Part shown: piece by piece, positions 35,572 through 43,945 of the stretch | Numbering within the stretch: position 1 is the stretch's first letter | Layout of the letters: every line of letters starts with the position of its first letter | DNA from: Thalassospira sp. HF15 | GTDB lineage: Bacteria; Pseudomonadota; Alphaproteobacteria; Rhodospirillales; Thalassospiraceae | Direction: 5' to 3' | NCBI RefSeq assembly: GCF_011806525.1 | Contig: NZ_JAAVKI010000002.1 | Span: 248,001 to 312,000 of the forward strand | DNA: 64,000 nucleotides | Program-made: the position numbers and the translations under genes | The notes under the pieces: model-generated | What the model was told of the DNA's origin: nothing | The model's input: only the letters and a program-made list of their open reading frames with translations | Databases searched by the model: none

Positions 35572-35582
35572 CAACATTGTTG
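35572..35582. promoter_or_regulatory. Palindrome between the ATPase and gntR genes
   Basis: CAACATTGTTG is an 11-base palindrome with one central base, in the 128-nt divergent promoter region. It could be an operator for the adjacent GntR protein; only position and symmetry support this. Confidence 0.35.
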
Positions 35583-35616
35583 CACATCAAACTGATCGAC
35601 AAATCAATTGTCACAA

Positions 35617-35629
35617 ATTATCTATAAAA
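35617..35629. promoter_or_regulatory. AT-rich motif copy 1, at the gntR start
   Basis: ATTATCTATAAAA is the exact reverse complement of TTTTATAGATAAT, found at 36413-36425 and 36552-36564. The core TTATAGATAA has complementary arms TTAT/ATAA. It occupies the gntR ribosome-binding region. Confidence 0.5.
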
Positions 35630-35630
35630 C

Positions 35631-36284
35631 ATGAAAAAAAGCAGCACAGACACCACGGTGGCGGGCCGTATCACTCGCGCCTTGGCAGAGCGGATTATTT
35701 CCGGTGAATTCGAACCGGGCATGAAACTGCGTCAGGACCATTTCGCCGAGGAATTCGGCGCCAGTCACGTCCCGGTCCGCGAGGCTTTCCGCCGCCTGGA
35801 AGCACAAGGTCTTGCTGTGAGTGAACCGCGCCGCGGGGTCAGGGTCGCAAGCTTTGACATTGCCGAAGTGCGTGAAGTGGCAGAAATGCGCGCATCTCTT
35901 GAGGTCCTAGCCCTTCGCCACGCCGCCCCCAATCTGACACCCGATATTCTTGACGCAGCAGAGGCGCATAACCGCGACGGCGAAAACGCCGCCGACGTCC
36001 AGGCATGGGAACAAGCCAACAAGGCGTTTCACCGTGTGATCCTTGAACCCTGTGGAATGCCACGCTTGCTTTCTGCGATTGACGATCTGCATGCCGCAAG
36101 TGCGCGTTTTCTGTTTTCGGGTTTTCGTATGGAATGGGAAGCCCCGACCGATCAGGACCACCGTGCCATCCTTGCGGCACTGCGCAGCAATCAGATTGAT
36201 GTCGCCGCTGCCACCCTTGCCCGGCACGTCAAATGGATCGGCAACAAATCCGGCAAGGTCGGGCGTCCTCAAACGCAGAACTAA
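35631..36284 (+). CDS. GntR-family regulator, FadR/FCD type
   Basis: The 217-residue protein has an N-terminal winged helix (ALAERIISGEFEPGMKLRQDHFAEEFGASHVPVREAFRRLEAQGL) and a C-terminal FCD ligand-binding domain with FHRVILEPCG and a DHRAILAAL ... LARHVKW metal-His pattern. Such proteins usually sense a small organic acid. The ATG at 35631 is immediately preceded by ATTATCTATAAAA, a motif found twice more downstream in the reverse sense, suggesting autoregulation. The ligand is unknown. Confidence 0.9.
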   Translation: MKKSSTDTTVAGRITRALAERIISGEFEPGMKLRQDHFAEEFGASHVPVREAFRRLEAQGLAVSEPRRGVRVASFDIAEVREVAEMRASLEVLALRHAAPNLTPDILDAAEAHNRDGENAADVQAWEQANKAFHRVILEPCGMPRLLSAIDDLHAASARFLFSGFRMEWEAPTDQDHRAILAALRSNQIDVAAATLARHVKWIGNKSGKVGRPQTQN

Positions 36285-36409
36285 GTCCACCTGTCTCAAT
36301 CCCCCTGATCAGACACCCCGATTGCGGCTTCAGTTAGCCAGGCAAACCCGATTCAGGTGGAATCGAGGCCTGAGTACGTGCTCAGGCGACCACAGCATGG
36401 CGAATTTTC

Positions 36410-36425
36410 TTATTTTATAGATAAT
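36410..36425. promoter_or_regulatory. AT-rich motif copy 2
   Basis: TTATTTTATAGATAAT, identical over 16 bases to copy 3 at 36549-36564. It lies 126 bases after the gntR stop. Confidence 0.5.
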
Positions 36426-36548
36426 TTTTATCCATTTAAAACAATGATTTAGAAAGAAACCCTCAAAAAATTGACCTTATCCGCGCTTGAAGGTTCATTT
36501 TGGCGTTGATTCCAACGCCAGATCGCGGCGTAATTGATATAGAAAACG

Positions 36549-36564
36549 TTATTTTATAGATAAT
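36549..36564. promoter_or_regulatory. AT-rich motif copy 3
   Basis: TTATTTTATAGATAAT again. It also supplies GATAAT, a good -10 box, 19 bases after TTGATA (36535-36540), so a protein bound here would cover a candidate promoter for the small-RNA region downstream. Confidence 0.5.
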
Positions 36565-36572
36565 ATTGAATT

Positions 36573-36780
36573 CAAGCTGCGCGAAGAAGGATTGGGACCA
36601 CACATCTGCGGCGTAAAAGTCGCATAGAAATGCACATCGGTAATCGCACCGCGCAATGATGCTGTCCCTGTCAAAGATCTTCCAGCCACGCTTGTCGGGT
36701 TCAACCCCCGAACCCGTGCCGCCCGCACGGGTTTAATTGGCGAAGCTCTCTATCCGTGGGGGCTTCGCCATTTTTCTTTT
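36573..36780 (+). ncRNA. Candidate small RNA or attenuated leader
   Basis: Start is inferred from a TTGATA/GATAAT promoter-like pair; the end is the terminator. Near the 3' end, CGGGTTC/GAACCCG (7 bp, about 36696-36717) and AACCCGTGC/GCACGGGTT (9 bp, about 36711-36733) share bases and cannot form together. I do not recognise an Rfam family. The 5' end is uncertain. Confidence 0.4.
36738..36780 (+). terminator. Plus-strand terminator without an assigned gene
   Basis: TGGCGAAGC and GCTTCGCCA form a perfect 9-bp stem followed by TTTTTCTTTT. On the minus strand the hairpin runs into AATTAAA, so it works mainly on the plus strand. Confidence 0.7.
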
Positions 36781-36830
36781 GGGATATTGGAAGGATGTTT
36801 GGCGCCGCTTCGGACACCTTAAGCGGTGGC

Positions 36831-37400
36831 TTAGTTCGCCTCGGCGGTTTCGCGGGGCTGATAAATAAAGCCGTGCGCCGGATACACGCTGCCAAAGCTT
36901 CCCAGCGTGTTCATCATCCGCACTTGCGACCAATCATTGTTGGGCGAGACATCCACGACCGGCTGGCGGTAATGCACCTTGCCGCGTGTGCGTGAATCGC
37001 TGCCCCAATTGGCATGGTTCACAAGGATCTTGCGATCATCAAGGATGGCTGACACCACCGCAACATGGCCCAGTTTCAGACGCGATGTCTTGCGCAGGGC
37101 AAGAACAGCCCCGACTTGCGGGCGGTTGCCACGCTGGAAGTTTTTCTGACCGGCCTGTCCCCACCAAGTCCAGGCATCACCATAGATCTGAATCCCGGAG
37201 ACTTCGCGGGCATAGGGCACGCATTGCAGGAACTTGTTGGTCGGGGCGAAATTATTCAGGGGAGAGGTCGGGATTTTGACGCTGGCAAGCGACTGGACGG
37301 TATCACTTGGCATCGGGCCACTTGGGCGACTTGCGGTATTGCCCGTGCTAAAGCAGGCCGAAAGCAGCAAACACAGTCCGACAATACCAAGCAAACGCAT
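36831..37400 (-). CDS. CHAP-domain lipoprotein
   Basis: The 189-residue protein has a lipobox LSAC with Cys16 after a hydrophobic start, so it is a predicted lipoprotein. The CHAP core has Cys60 in CVPYAREVSG, His112 in GHVAVV and Asn128 in VNHANW, the catalytic set of NlpC/P60-like amidases that cut peptidoglycan. DAWTWW is also typical. It is monocistronic as far as can be seen, 59 bases upstream of the end of the MFS gene. Confidence 0.88.
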   Translation of the reverse strand: MRLLGIVGLCLLLSACFSTGNTASRPSGPMPSDTVQSLASVKIPTSPLNNFAPTNKFLQCVPYAREVSGIQIYGDAWTWWGQAGQKNFQRGNRPQVGAVLALRKTSRLKLGHVAVVSAILDDRKILVNHANWGSDSRTRGKVHYRQPVVDVSPNNDWSQVRMMNTLGSFGSVYPAHGFIYQPRETAEAN

Positions 37401-37459
37401 CTGGAAATCCCCATCTTCTCACGATGGATCACCATAGGATGGCGGGCCTTAATAATCCT

Positions 37460-38755
37460 TTACCGCAACGCACCCGGACGTGGCAGCGCGCCGATGCGAT
37501 AAAGCCGCCAAAGCCCGACACAGGCGGCACACAGAATCAAAACGCCCGACCCACGCGCTGTATATTGAATGTCACCAGCCTCGGAAATTGCGCCAAGCAA
37601 CGTCCCGCCAAGCGCCATACCGCCAAAGCTGGTCGCACTCCAGAAACTCATCACCCGACCGCGCAGACGGTTATCGACGGTCAGTTGCAAGGCTGTCTGC
37701 GATCCCACACCAACAAGGGTCAAACCGCCGCCCGTAAGAGCCACCAGAACAACCGCCAGCTCATACCACGGCGCAAATCCAAGTCCGGTCATGCCAATGG
37801 CCGCGGCAAATGCACCCACAATGGTCACCCGTTGATAGGCAAGGGCTTCCGATGAAATGCGCGACAGGATAAATGTCGATGTCACTGCCCCGATCCCGGC
37901 ACTCGATGCCAGCATGCCAAGTCCGGTAACCCCCCGGCCATAGACTGCCTCGGCAAAAACCGGCATCAGCTCGACCATGCCGGTTCCGACCAGCGAGACA
38001 AAGCAGGACAGTGCAAGGACGGACCGGATCATCCGGTGGTTCAGTGCATAGCTTGCCCCGTCAACAAGAGACGTCCAGATGCGCCGACTTTTGGCATCGG
38101 GTGCGCGTTCCATATGAATGGTCACGACCGAGATGACGAACACCATCGGCAGATAGCTGATCGCATTGATCATAAACGCAGCCCCGGTGCCCCAGGTGGC
38201 AATCACCACCCCACCCACAGCAGGCCCGACGAGCCGCGAAATATTGAAATTCATCGCCGCATAAGCCACCGCGCGGTTCATGAAAGCGCGCGGAACAATC
38301 ACCGGCACCAGTGACAGGCGAATGGGCGTCATCGCACTACCAAGAATCCCCATCGAACCTGCCAGCACCACCATCCAGGGCAGGGTCATCATGTCAGCAT
38401 AGGAAAGCCCCATCAGAAGGAAAGACACACCCGCCTGCCCAAGATTAAGCAGCATGGCTGTCCGCCGCAAATCGACCCGATCAGCCATTACCCCGAAAAT
38501 CGGCCCAAGGAAGAAGGCTGGCGCGAAGTTAAGAGCGGCAATCACCCCGGTCCAGAAGGCCGATCCGGTCAGCGACCAAGCCAGCCATGACATGGCAATT
38601 TTCTGAATCCACAATCCTTGTGTCGTGATGCATTGCCCGACAAGAAACAGCAGGAAGTTGCGATCCGCAAAGATCGATTTTTGTGCTCCATCCTGTTCAG
38701 AGACAGCAGCAGAATCAGACTTTTTTTGATCCGGGTCCGGGGCAGGAACGGGCAA
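37460..38755 (-). CDS. MFS transporter (MFS_3/EntS-like)
   Basis: The protein (about 431 residues) has roughly twelve hydrophobic segments, starting with ADRNFLLFLVGQCITTQGLWIQKIAMSWLAWSLTGSA, and the loop signature FGVMADRVDLRR between helices 2 and 3. It resembles the MFS_3 exporters. Substrate unknown. There is no ATG near the start; I chose the TTG at 38755, four bases after GGAGG, over another TTG at 38770 that lies upstream of this site. The first 30 residues are hydrophilic. Confidence 0.85.
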   Translation of the reverse strand: MPVPAPDPDQKKSDSAAVSEQDGAQKSIFADRNFLLFLVGQCITTQGLWIQKIAMSWLAWSLTGSAFWTGVIAALNFAPAFFLGPIFGVMADRVDLRRTAMLLNLGQAGVSFLLMGLSYADMMTLPWMVVLAGSMGILGSAMTPIRLSLVPVIVPRAFMNRAVAYAAMNFNISRLVGPAVGGVVIATWGTGAAFMINAISYLPMVFVISVVTIHMERAPDAKSRRIWTSLVDGASYALNHRMIRSVLALSCFVSLVGTGMVELMPVFAEAVYGRGVTGLGMLASSAGIGAVTSTFILSRISSEALAYQRVTIVGAFAAAIGMTGLGFAPWYELAVVLVALTGGGLTLVGVGSQTALQLTVDNRLRGRVMSFWSATSFGGMALGGTLLGAISEAGDIQYTARGSGVLILCAACVGLWRLYRIGALPRPGALR

Positions 38756-39013
38756 AAGGCCTCCAATCAAAGGGTGGCGATACGTTGATGGTCAAGTTGA
38801 TGAGGGCGCGGCGCTTAAGGCCGGGGCGGCGAATAGGTCAGGGATTATACGAAAGACAGACCCTACTGGCATCAAATCTTGGTAAATCGAAGTCGGCACG
38901 CCTTCCAAAACCGGGAATTGCAACACATATCTATCTTAATCGAAACGTTATAAGAAACTGATAAAACGTTCCAAGAAACCAACGCCTTATCGCACGCAGG
39001 GATATTGCCGCAC

Positions 39014-41365
39014 ATGGTTCAGACATTCCGCGATATCGAACGCGAAAAATTCGCCATCAATCCCAAGACCTGCGAATGGACCGTTCGCGCGATGATGGCG
39101 TTGCGCGCCAATATCGACATCAACATCAAGATGCACGGCCCACGCGACCACCTGTCGCAGGGCGACATCTTCATGTTCAACCATTTCGCCCGATTTGAAA
39201 CCTTTATCCCGCAATTCCTGATCGCGCTTGAAACCGGTGTTTATTGCCGGTCCATCGCGTCGGGCGAGTTCTTTGCCCAGGACAATACCTTCTCGCGTTA
39301 TCTCCGCGCCCTTGGCGGGGTGCCCAACGATTATCAACGCCTGTTGCCATTTCTGGCCGAGGAAGTTCTGCGCGGCGGCAAGGTTGTCGTCTTTCCCGAA
39401 GGCGGTATGGTCAAGGATCGTCGGGTTCTGACAGATGTGCGACCGCATCCCAAACGCCCCGATTACAGCATCTATTCCAGATCGGCTGACACAAGACGCG
39501 CCCATCATACCGGGGCGGCGTTGCTTGGACTTTGCATTGATGGTTTCAAAATCGGTCTATCGGCCCTGATTGATAAGGGCAAAACTGATGAACTCAGCCG
39601 TTGGGCGGACCTTCTGGAACGCAGTGAAGATGATCTGCGCCAAACCCTTGCCAAGCCGACCCTGATGTTTCCGGCCAACATCACCTTCCATCCGCTCCGC
39701 GTTGATCAGAACCTGCTGGCGCGGGCAGCCGACATGTTTAGCGGCGGGCTCAGCCCCAAAATGGCCGAGGAAATGATCATCGAAGGCAACCTGATGTTCA
39801 AGAAGACCGACATGGACATCCGATTGGGAAATCCAGTCAATCCACGCGATCAGTTCAATTGGCTGGATCGTCGGCTGCTTGCCAAACGGGTCGAACAGGC
39901 CGAAAGCGTTGATGACCTTTTTAAACCGGCCAAGACCATTGAGAAAATCACTGAACGCGTCCCGCAATTTGCCATCACCCGCCATATCAGACCGCTTCGC
40001 GACCATTGCATGTCGGTGATGTATTCCAACCTGACGATCAATGTCAGCCATCTGGCATCACGCCTGATCATGATGTGGCTTGATGATGGCGTAACGGAAA
40101 TTGATATCAGCCACTTTGACAAAACACTTTATCTGGCAATCAAGAACATCCAGCAGGCCGAAAACGTCCATCTGCATCGCGGCATGCGTAATCCGGCGGA
40201 CTATGTCGGCATTTTTGAGCTCAATTGCCCGCAAATCCGCTTCTTTATCGACAGTGCGGTTCAGCTTGGCCTGATTGAACGGCGTGATCAGAAATACTGC
40301 TTCCTGCCAAAACTGCAGGCCGAAGCCGGGTTTGACCAAATCCGCATGGATAACCCGATCATGGTCTATGCCAACGAAATGGCCCCGATCCATGCCGCTT
40401 GGCAGGCGCTTGAACGTGCGCGGATCGAGGTTGATCATCTAAGCCCAACCGACATCGCCCATCGCCGCTTTGATGATGAAATTCTGGCCTGGCAGTGGAA
40501 CCACACCAAGTTCCAGAAGCCAAAATATGATGCGATCAACAGCCAGGAAACCGCCACCGCCGACAGCCGCCCCTATCTGTTGCTGCCCAATGGGCAGACG
40601 CACTTTGCCTGCGGTGTGTTGCTGGTACATGGCTTTTTGGCATCACCGGCAGAATTGCGTGAACTGGGCGAAAAGTTTGCTGCCATGGGTCATGCGGTAA
40701 TGGGGGTCCGACTTGCCGGGCACGGCACATCACCCCACGAACTGCAAAAGCGCAAATGGACTGACTGGCTGGCGTCTGTGCGACGGGGCTATGAAATTCT
40801 CAGTCCGTTTTGCGATCAGGTGATCATTGTCGGGTTTTCAACCGGCGGGGCCCTGTCGGCGATTCAGGCTGCTGATAAACCAGAGAAACTGCGCGCCCTT
40901 GTCCTTGCGGGCACGCCGCTTAAATTCCGCAATCGCAACCTGATGTTCGTGCCACTGCTATATGGGGCGAACAAACTGATGGGATGGATGCCCTCGGCAC
41001 AGGAACTGCTCAGTTTCAGACCCAACGAGTCGGAACATCCCGACATCAATTATCGCAACATCCCGATTGGTGGCCTGCATCAGCTGCGCCAAACCGTCGC
41101 CGAGATGCAACGACGCCTGCCCGACCTCGATTGCCCGACCCTAATCCTGCAGGGCGATCACGACAAGGTTGTCGATCCGGCCAGTGCGACCATGATCCGG
41201 CGTTTGGCAACAAATGCCACCGAGATAGATGTCCAGATGCTGAAGTCCGACCGCCACGGTATCGTCAACGAAGACATTGACGGGGCACATGACCGGATAA
41301 TCGAGTTTGTGCAAAGCCACTGTAACCGGCAAGAGGCAGACGCAAAATCCATCCCGGCCGAATAG
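39014..41365 (+). CDS. Fusion of a PlsC-like acyltransferase and an alpha/beta hydrolase
   Basis: The 783-residue protein has an N-terminal acyltransferase-like domain (FNHFARFE for the His-x4-acid site, FPEGGMVKDR for the phosphate site) to about residue 330, a linker region, and from about residue 530 an alpha/beta hydrolase with VHGFLASPAELRELG, nucleophile Ser609 in GFSTGG, LQGDHDKVVDP and DRHGIVNED. It may exchange or remove acyl chains on membrane lipids. The ATG at 39014 is eleven bases after AGGGA; a TTG at 39005 is too close to it. No clear operon partner. Confidence 0.85.
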   Translation: MVQTFRDIEREKFAINPKTCEWTVRAMMALRANIDINIKMHGPRDHLSQGDIFMFNHFARFETFIPQFLIALETGVYCRSIASGEFFAQDNTFSRYLRALGGVPNDYQRLLPFLAEEVLRGGKVVVFPEGGMVKDRRVLTDVRPHPKRPDYSIYSRSADTRRAHHTGAALLGLCIDGFKIGLSALIDKGKTDELSRWADLLERSEDDLRQTLAKPTLMFPANITFHPLRVDQNLLARAADMFSGGLSPKMAEEMIIEGNLMFKKTDMDIRLGNPVNPRDQFNWLDRRLLAKRVEQAESVDDLFKPAKTIEKITERVPQFAITRHIRPLRDHCMSVMYSNLTINVSHLASRLIMMWLDDGVTEIDISHFDKTLYLAIKNIQQAENVHLHRGMRNPADYVGIFELNCPQIRFFIDSAVQLGLIERRDQKYCFLPKLQAEAGFDQIRMDNPIMVYANEMAPIHAAWQALERARIEVDHLSPTDIAHRRFDDEILAWQWNHTKFQKPKYDAINSQETATADSRPYLLLPNGQTHFACGVLLVHGFLASPAELRELGEKFAAMGHAVMGVRLAGHGTSPHELQKRKWTDWLASVRRGYEILSPFCDQVIIVGFSTGGALSAIQAADKPEKLRALVLAGTPLKFRNRNLMFVPLLYGANKLMGWMPSAQELLSFRPNESEHPDINYRNIPIGGLHQLRQTVAEMQRRLPDLDCPTLILQGDHDKVVDPASATMIRRLATNATEIDVQMLKSDRHGIVNEDIDGAHDRIIEFVQSHCNRQEADAKSIPAE

Positions 41366-41379
41366 ACCCAGCACGTCAG

Positions 41380-41718
41380 CTAGCCAGGCACGGCAGGGAT
41401 AGTTTGCCGCAAATCGGGCTGGTCATGGATGAAGGTCAACTGAATGGTGCCAGCCAATTCGGCGTCAGGGTCATCGCTATCAGCTGGTTCAAACCCATTT
41501 GGCATTTCGACCATTAAGCCACTTTCCGTCAATGTCTGGCGAAACTCGGAACATTTTCCGGCACTGATCACAAAGCGGATGGTGGTCATTTTATTTGAAT
41601 AGAATTGGCTGTCTTCGACCCAGCCGTGGGCCGCGCTGATGGCTTTTTGCACCAGCTCCATCACCTGATGGCGGTCTTGGCGGGTAATTGCTTGAAAACT
41701 GATTGGGCGTGGGCGCAT
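41380..41718 (-). CDS. Small unrecognised protein, 112 residues
   Basis: I do not recognise the family. It is soluble, with a conserved-looking middle SAAHGWVEDSQFYSNKMTTIRFVISAGKCSEFRQTLTESGL and a C-terminus ending in IQLTFIHDQPDLRQTIPAVPG. The start at 41718 follows GGGGG by seven bases; an in-frame Met seven codons earlier has no such site. It is convergent with the acyltransferase-hydrolase gene and divergent from the gntR-osmC pair. Confidence 0.7.
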   Translation of the reverse strand: MRPRPISFQAITRQDRHQVMELVQKAISAAHGWVEDSQFYSNKMTTIRFVISAGKCSEFRQTLTESGLMVEMPNGFEPADSDDPDAELAGTIQLTFIHDQPDLRQTIPAVPG

Positions 41719-41853
41719 CGGAAGCCCCCTTTGCAGCAATTGTCAGCGTATTATGTCACCTTGGCAGTTTATGCCTGCCAAACCGCATCAGCAAGAAGGA
41801 TCGCAAGCCTGACTGTGCTTGACATGGATCGGGCTCTTACGTAGTTTGGATCC

Positions 41854-42474
41854 ATGGATCCAAACATAATTACCCAATCCCTTCGGGACGAGATTGAGGC
41901 CGGTGTATTGCAACCCGGCACTGTCCTTAAACAGGAAGAGCTTGCAGCCAGGTTTGGCGTCAGCCGCCAGCCTATTCGTCATGCCCTTGAACGCCTGCGC
42001 GAATCTGGATTGCTTGAAAAGCGCCCGGACAGGAGCCTTGCGGTCACTGGCCTTCGCGCCAATGACGTACGCGAACTTTGTCAGATTCGTATTTCGCTGG
42101 AAGTCACGGCATTGCAGCTTTCAGCGCCGAACCTGTCGCCAAGTGCCTTGCGCAAGGCACGCAGAATCAACGAAGACCTTTTTGAGGAAGAAGACCCGGA
42201 GATTCTGGCCGAGCTCGACCGCGATTTTCACACGATCCTGTATGGTGCTTCGGGCAACGCACGTTTGCTGGCGATGATTGAAAGCCTGCGCGGCGAGGCC
42301 AAGCGGGCTTATGCCTTGCAACCCAAGGGATCAATCCCCCGAACTGCATTTTACGGCGAACACAACCAGATTCTGGATGCGCTGGTTGCGGGTGATGTTA
42401 AAGCCGCCTGCGACATTCTTGGCAACCATATCGGCGTCACCGCCGGAACACTGATCCCGATTGATCAACCCTGA
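41854..42474 (+). CDS. GntR-family regulator, FadR/FCD type (second)
   Basis: The 206-residue protein has a winged helix (LRDEIEAGVLQPGTVLKQEELAARFGVSRQPIRHALERLRESGLL) and an FCD domain with LCQIRISLEVTALQL, DRDFHTILYG and HNQILDALVAGD. It is followed 18 nt later by an OsmC-like gene, which it may regulate. The ligand is unknown. Confidence 0.9.
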   Translation: MDPNIITQSLRDEIEAGVLQPGTVLKQEELAARFGVSRQPIRHALERLRESGLLEKRPDRSLAVTGLRANDVRELCQIRISLEVTALQLSAPNLSPSALRKARRINEDLFEEEDPEILAELDRDFHTILYGASGNARLLAMIESLRGEAKRAYALQPKGSIPRTAFYGEHNQILDALVAGDVKAACDILGNHIGVTAGTLIPIDQP

Positions 42475-42492
42475 AAACCTGAAAGCCCCACC

Positions 42493-42954
42493 ATGAGCAG
42501 CTTTGGCGCAGAAGTCATCTGGACCCGCAAGGAAACCGAAATTTTCACCGATCGCCGCTATTGCCGCGGGCATGTCTGGCGTTTTGATGGCGGCGCCGAA
42601 GTCGCGGCATCGTCATCACCGCATATTGTGCCATTGCCCTATTCGCTTGAGGAAAATGTCGATCCGGAAGAAGCTTTTGTCGCCGCCCTTTCAAGCTGCC
42701 ACATGCTGTTTTTCCTGCATTTCGCATCTGACGCCGGCCTGCTGATTGATCATTATTCTGATGCCGCCATCGGAGAAATGAAAACCGTGGATGGCAAGAC
42801 CATGATCACCAAAGTGACGCTGCGGCCCAAAGTCACCTATGGCGGCGACGGACCCGACGTGTCGCTTGAGGATGAACTGCATCATCGCGCCCATGAAGCT
42901 TGTTTTTTGGCCAATTCGGTCAAGACCGAAGTCCTGACCGAACCGGTTCGCTAA
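42493..42954 (+). CDS. OsmC-family peroxiredoxin-like protein
   Basis: The 153-residue protein has the two conserved Cys of the OsmC/Ohr fold, Cys69 in ALSSCHMLF and Cys137 in HEACFLANSVKTEV, and the Glu-rich start of helix 2 (DPEEAFVAA). Members reduce organic hydroperoxides with lipoyl or thiol donors. It is the second gene after gntR and is convergent with a methyltransferase gene. Confidence 0.9.
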   Translation: MSSFGAEVIWTRKETEIFTDRRYCRGHVWRFDGGAEVAASSSPHIVPLPYSLEENVDPEEAFVAALSSCHMLFFLHFASDAGLLIDHYSDAAIGEMKTVDGKTMITKVTLRPKVTYGGDGPDVSLEDELHHRAHEACFLANSVKTEVLTEPVR

Positions 42955-42975
42955 AACACAATCGGTGTGACCAGT

Positions 42976-43770
42976 CTATGCTTGCAACGTTTTTTGCGCG
43001 CAGATGGCATAGCGGTGCTGTGCCCCGCGCTCGAGCCCCTTGGCGAAGCTGATATGTTTTTTCTGAGCGCTGTGAATCTGTTTCAGATCGAAATCCACCG
43101 CAATCGGATCAAACCCGGTTTTTGCCAGCATGGCTTTGACGTCTTCGGCCCGTGCCCCGTTTGAAAAATGCACGCGCGCCAGAATGTCATGGTGGGTCTG
43201 CATATGCGCAACCGGCGCGACCGGTTTGCGTAAACCCAAGGTTTCAAGGAAACCTGTCATCGCCTTGTTGAATTTCGTCGCCCAGGTCGGGGAGACGAAA
43301 TCACCATCGACCACCAGAAGCTTTCCACCGGGTTTGAGCACCCGGAACCATTCCGCAAAGGCAGCCGCCGGATCAACCAGCGTCCAGACCAAATGGCGCG
43401 TGACGATCACGTCATAGCTGTCATCGTCCTCGAGGGTACGCTCGGCATCGCCTAACAAAAACCGGATGTTGGATTCGCGTTTCTTTGATTTGGCGCGCGC
43501 CTTTTCAAGCATGACCTCGGACCAGTCCATGCCGGTTACGTCAAATCCAAGATCATGCATCAGGTGGCTGATCACGCCGGTGCCACTTGCCAGATCAAGC
43601 GCCTTGCGCCCATTGCCCTTGCCAAAATGACGTTCAAACAGCGCATGCCACGCGCTGCGTTCAGTCTCTGAAAAGATTTCATGGCCGGGCTGTTCATCAA
43701 AGGTGGCAGCACGCATCGACCAGTATTCCTTGATCTCTTCGCGCAGGTTGTAGTTGCTGGCCTGATTCAT
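42976..43770 (-). CDS. Class I SAM-dependent methyltransferase next to an iron ABC transporter
   Basis: The 264-residue protein begins MNQASNYNLREEIKEYWSMRAATFDEQPGHE and has ALDLASGTGVISH (57-69), GMDWS and VLKPGGKLLVVDGDF, a methyltransferase-11/25 type fold. The ATG at 43770 follows GAGAG; an upstream in-frame Met is less suited. It is divergent from the iron ABC transporter, and the shared 175-nt gap has Fur-like boxes, so it is probably iron-regulated and may act on the metallophore. The substrate is inferred from context only. Confidence 0.85.
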   Translation of the reverse strand: MNQASNYNLREEIKEYWSMRAATFDEQPGHEIFSETERSAWHALFERHFGKGNGRKALDLASGTGVISHLMHDLGFDVTGMDWSEVMLEKARAKSKKRESNIRFLLGDAERTLEDDDSYDVIVTRHLVWTLVDPAAAFAEWFRVLKPGGKLLVVDGDFVSPTWATKFNKAMTGFLETLGLRKPVAPVAHMQTHHDILARVHFSNGARAEDVKAMLAKTGFDPIAVDFDLKQIHSAQKKHISFAKGLERGAQHRYAICAQKTLQA

Positions 43771-43860
43771 GGTTTGATGCTCTCTCGGCAAAACGGCGGT
43801 TTTCTGGTGATTTTTTAACATCACAACGGAATTTGCACATCTTCCAAAAACGAATGATTT

Positions 43861-43899
43861 GCATTTTCATTGCGAAACATATTGATTTTCATTCTCAAT
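43861..43899. promoter_or_regulatory. Two Fur-like boxes in the divergent iron promoter
   Basis: GAGAATGAAAATC (complement of 43884-43896) matches GATAATGATAATC at 11 of 13 bases. A second symmetric element GCATTTTCATTGC lies at 43861-43873. Both sit upstream of the ABC operon and of the divergent methyltransferase. A Fur, Irr or related regulator could bind. Confidence 0.55.
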
Positions 43900-43945
43900 A
43901 ACTGATAAATCGCTCCTCAGGCAATCCTAATCTGAGGGAACGGGA

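Larger units (their letters stand above)
36285..36830. other. Long non-coding region between gntR and the CHAP lipoprotein
   Basis: No supported gene in 546 bases. It contains motif copies 2 and 3, a candidate plus-strand promoter near 36535-36564, two mutually exclusive hairpins at 36697-36732 and a plus-strand terminator at 36738-36780. The next gene is on the minus strand, so the terminator implies a plus-strand transcript: either a long gntR 3' end or a separate small RNA. Confidence 0.6.

Noticed and set aside
36695-36732. A T-arm-like element (TCGGG-TTCAACC-CCCGA) followed by ACCCGTG and CACGGGT, the order expected of a circularly permuted tRNA-like or two-piece tmRNA gene.
   Set aside because: No D or anticodon arm fits, the pairing strand lacks the G1 start and G-U pair of tmRNA, no CCA or tag-coding part is present, and what follows is a terminator. 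Alternative hairpins explain the pairing.
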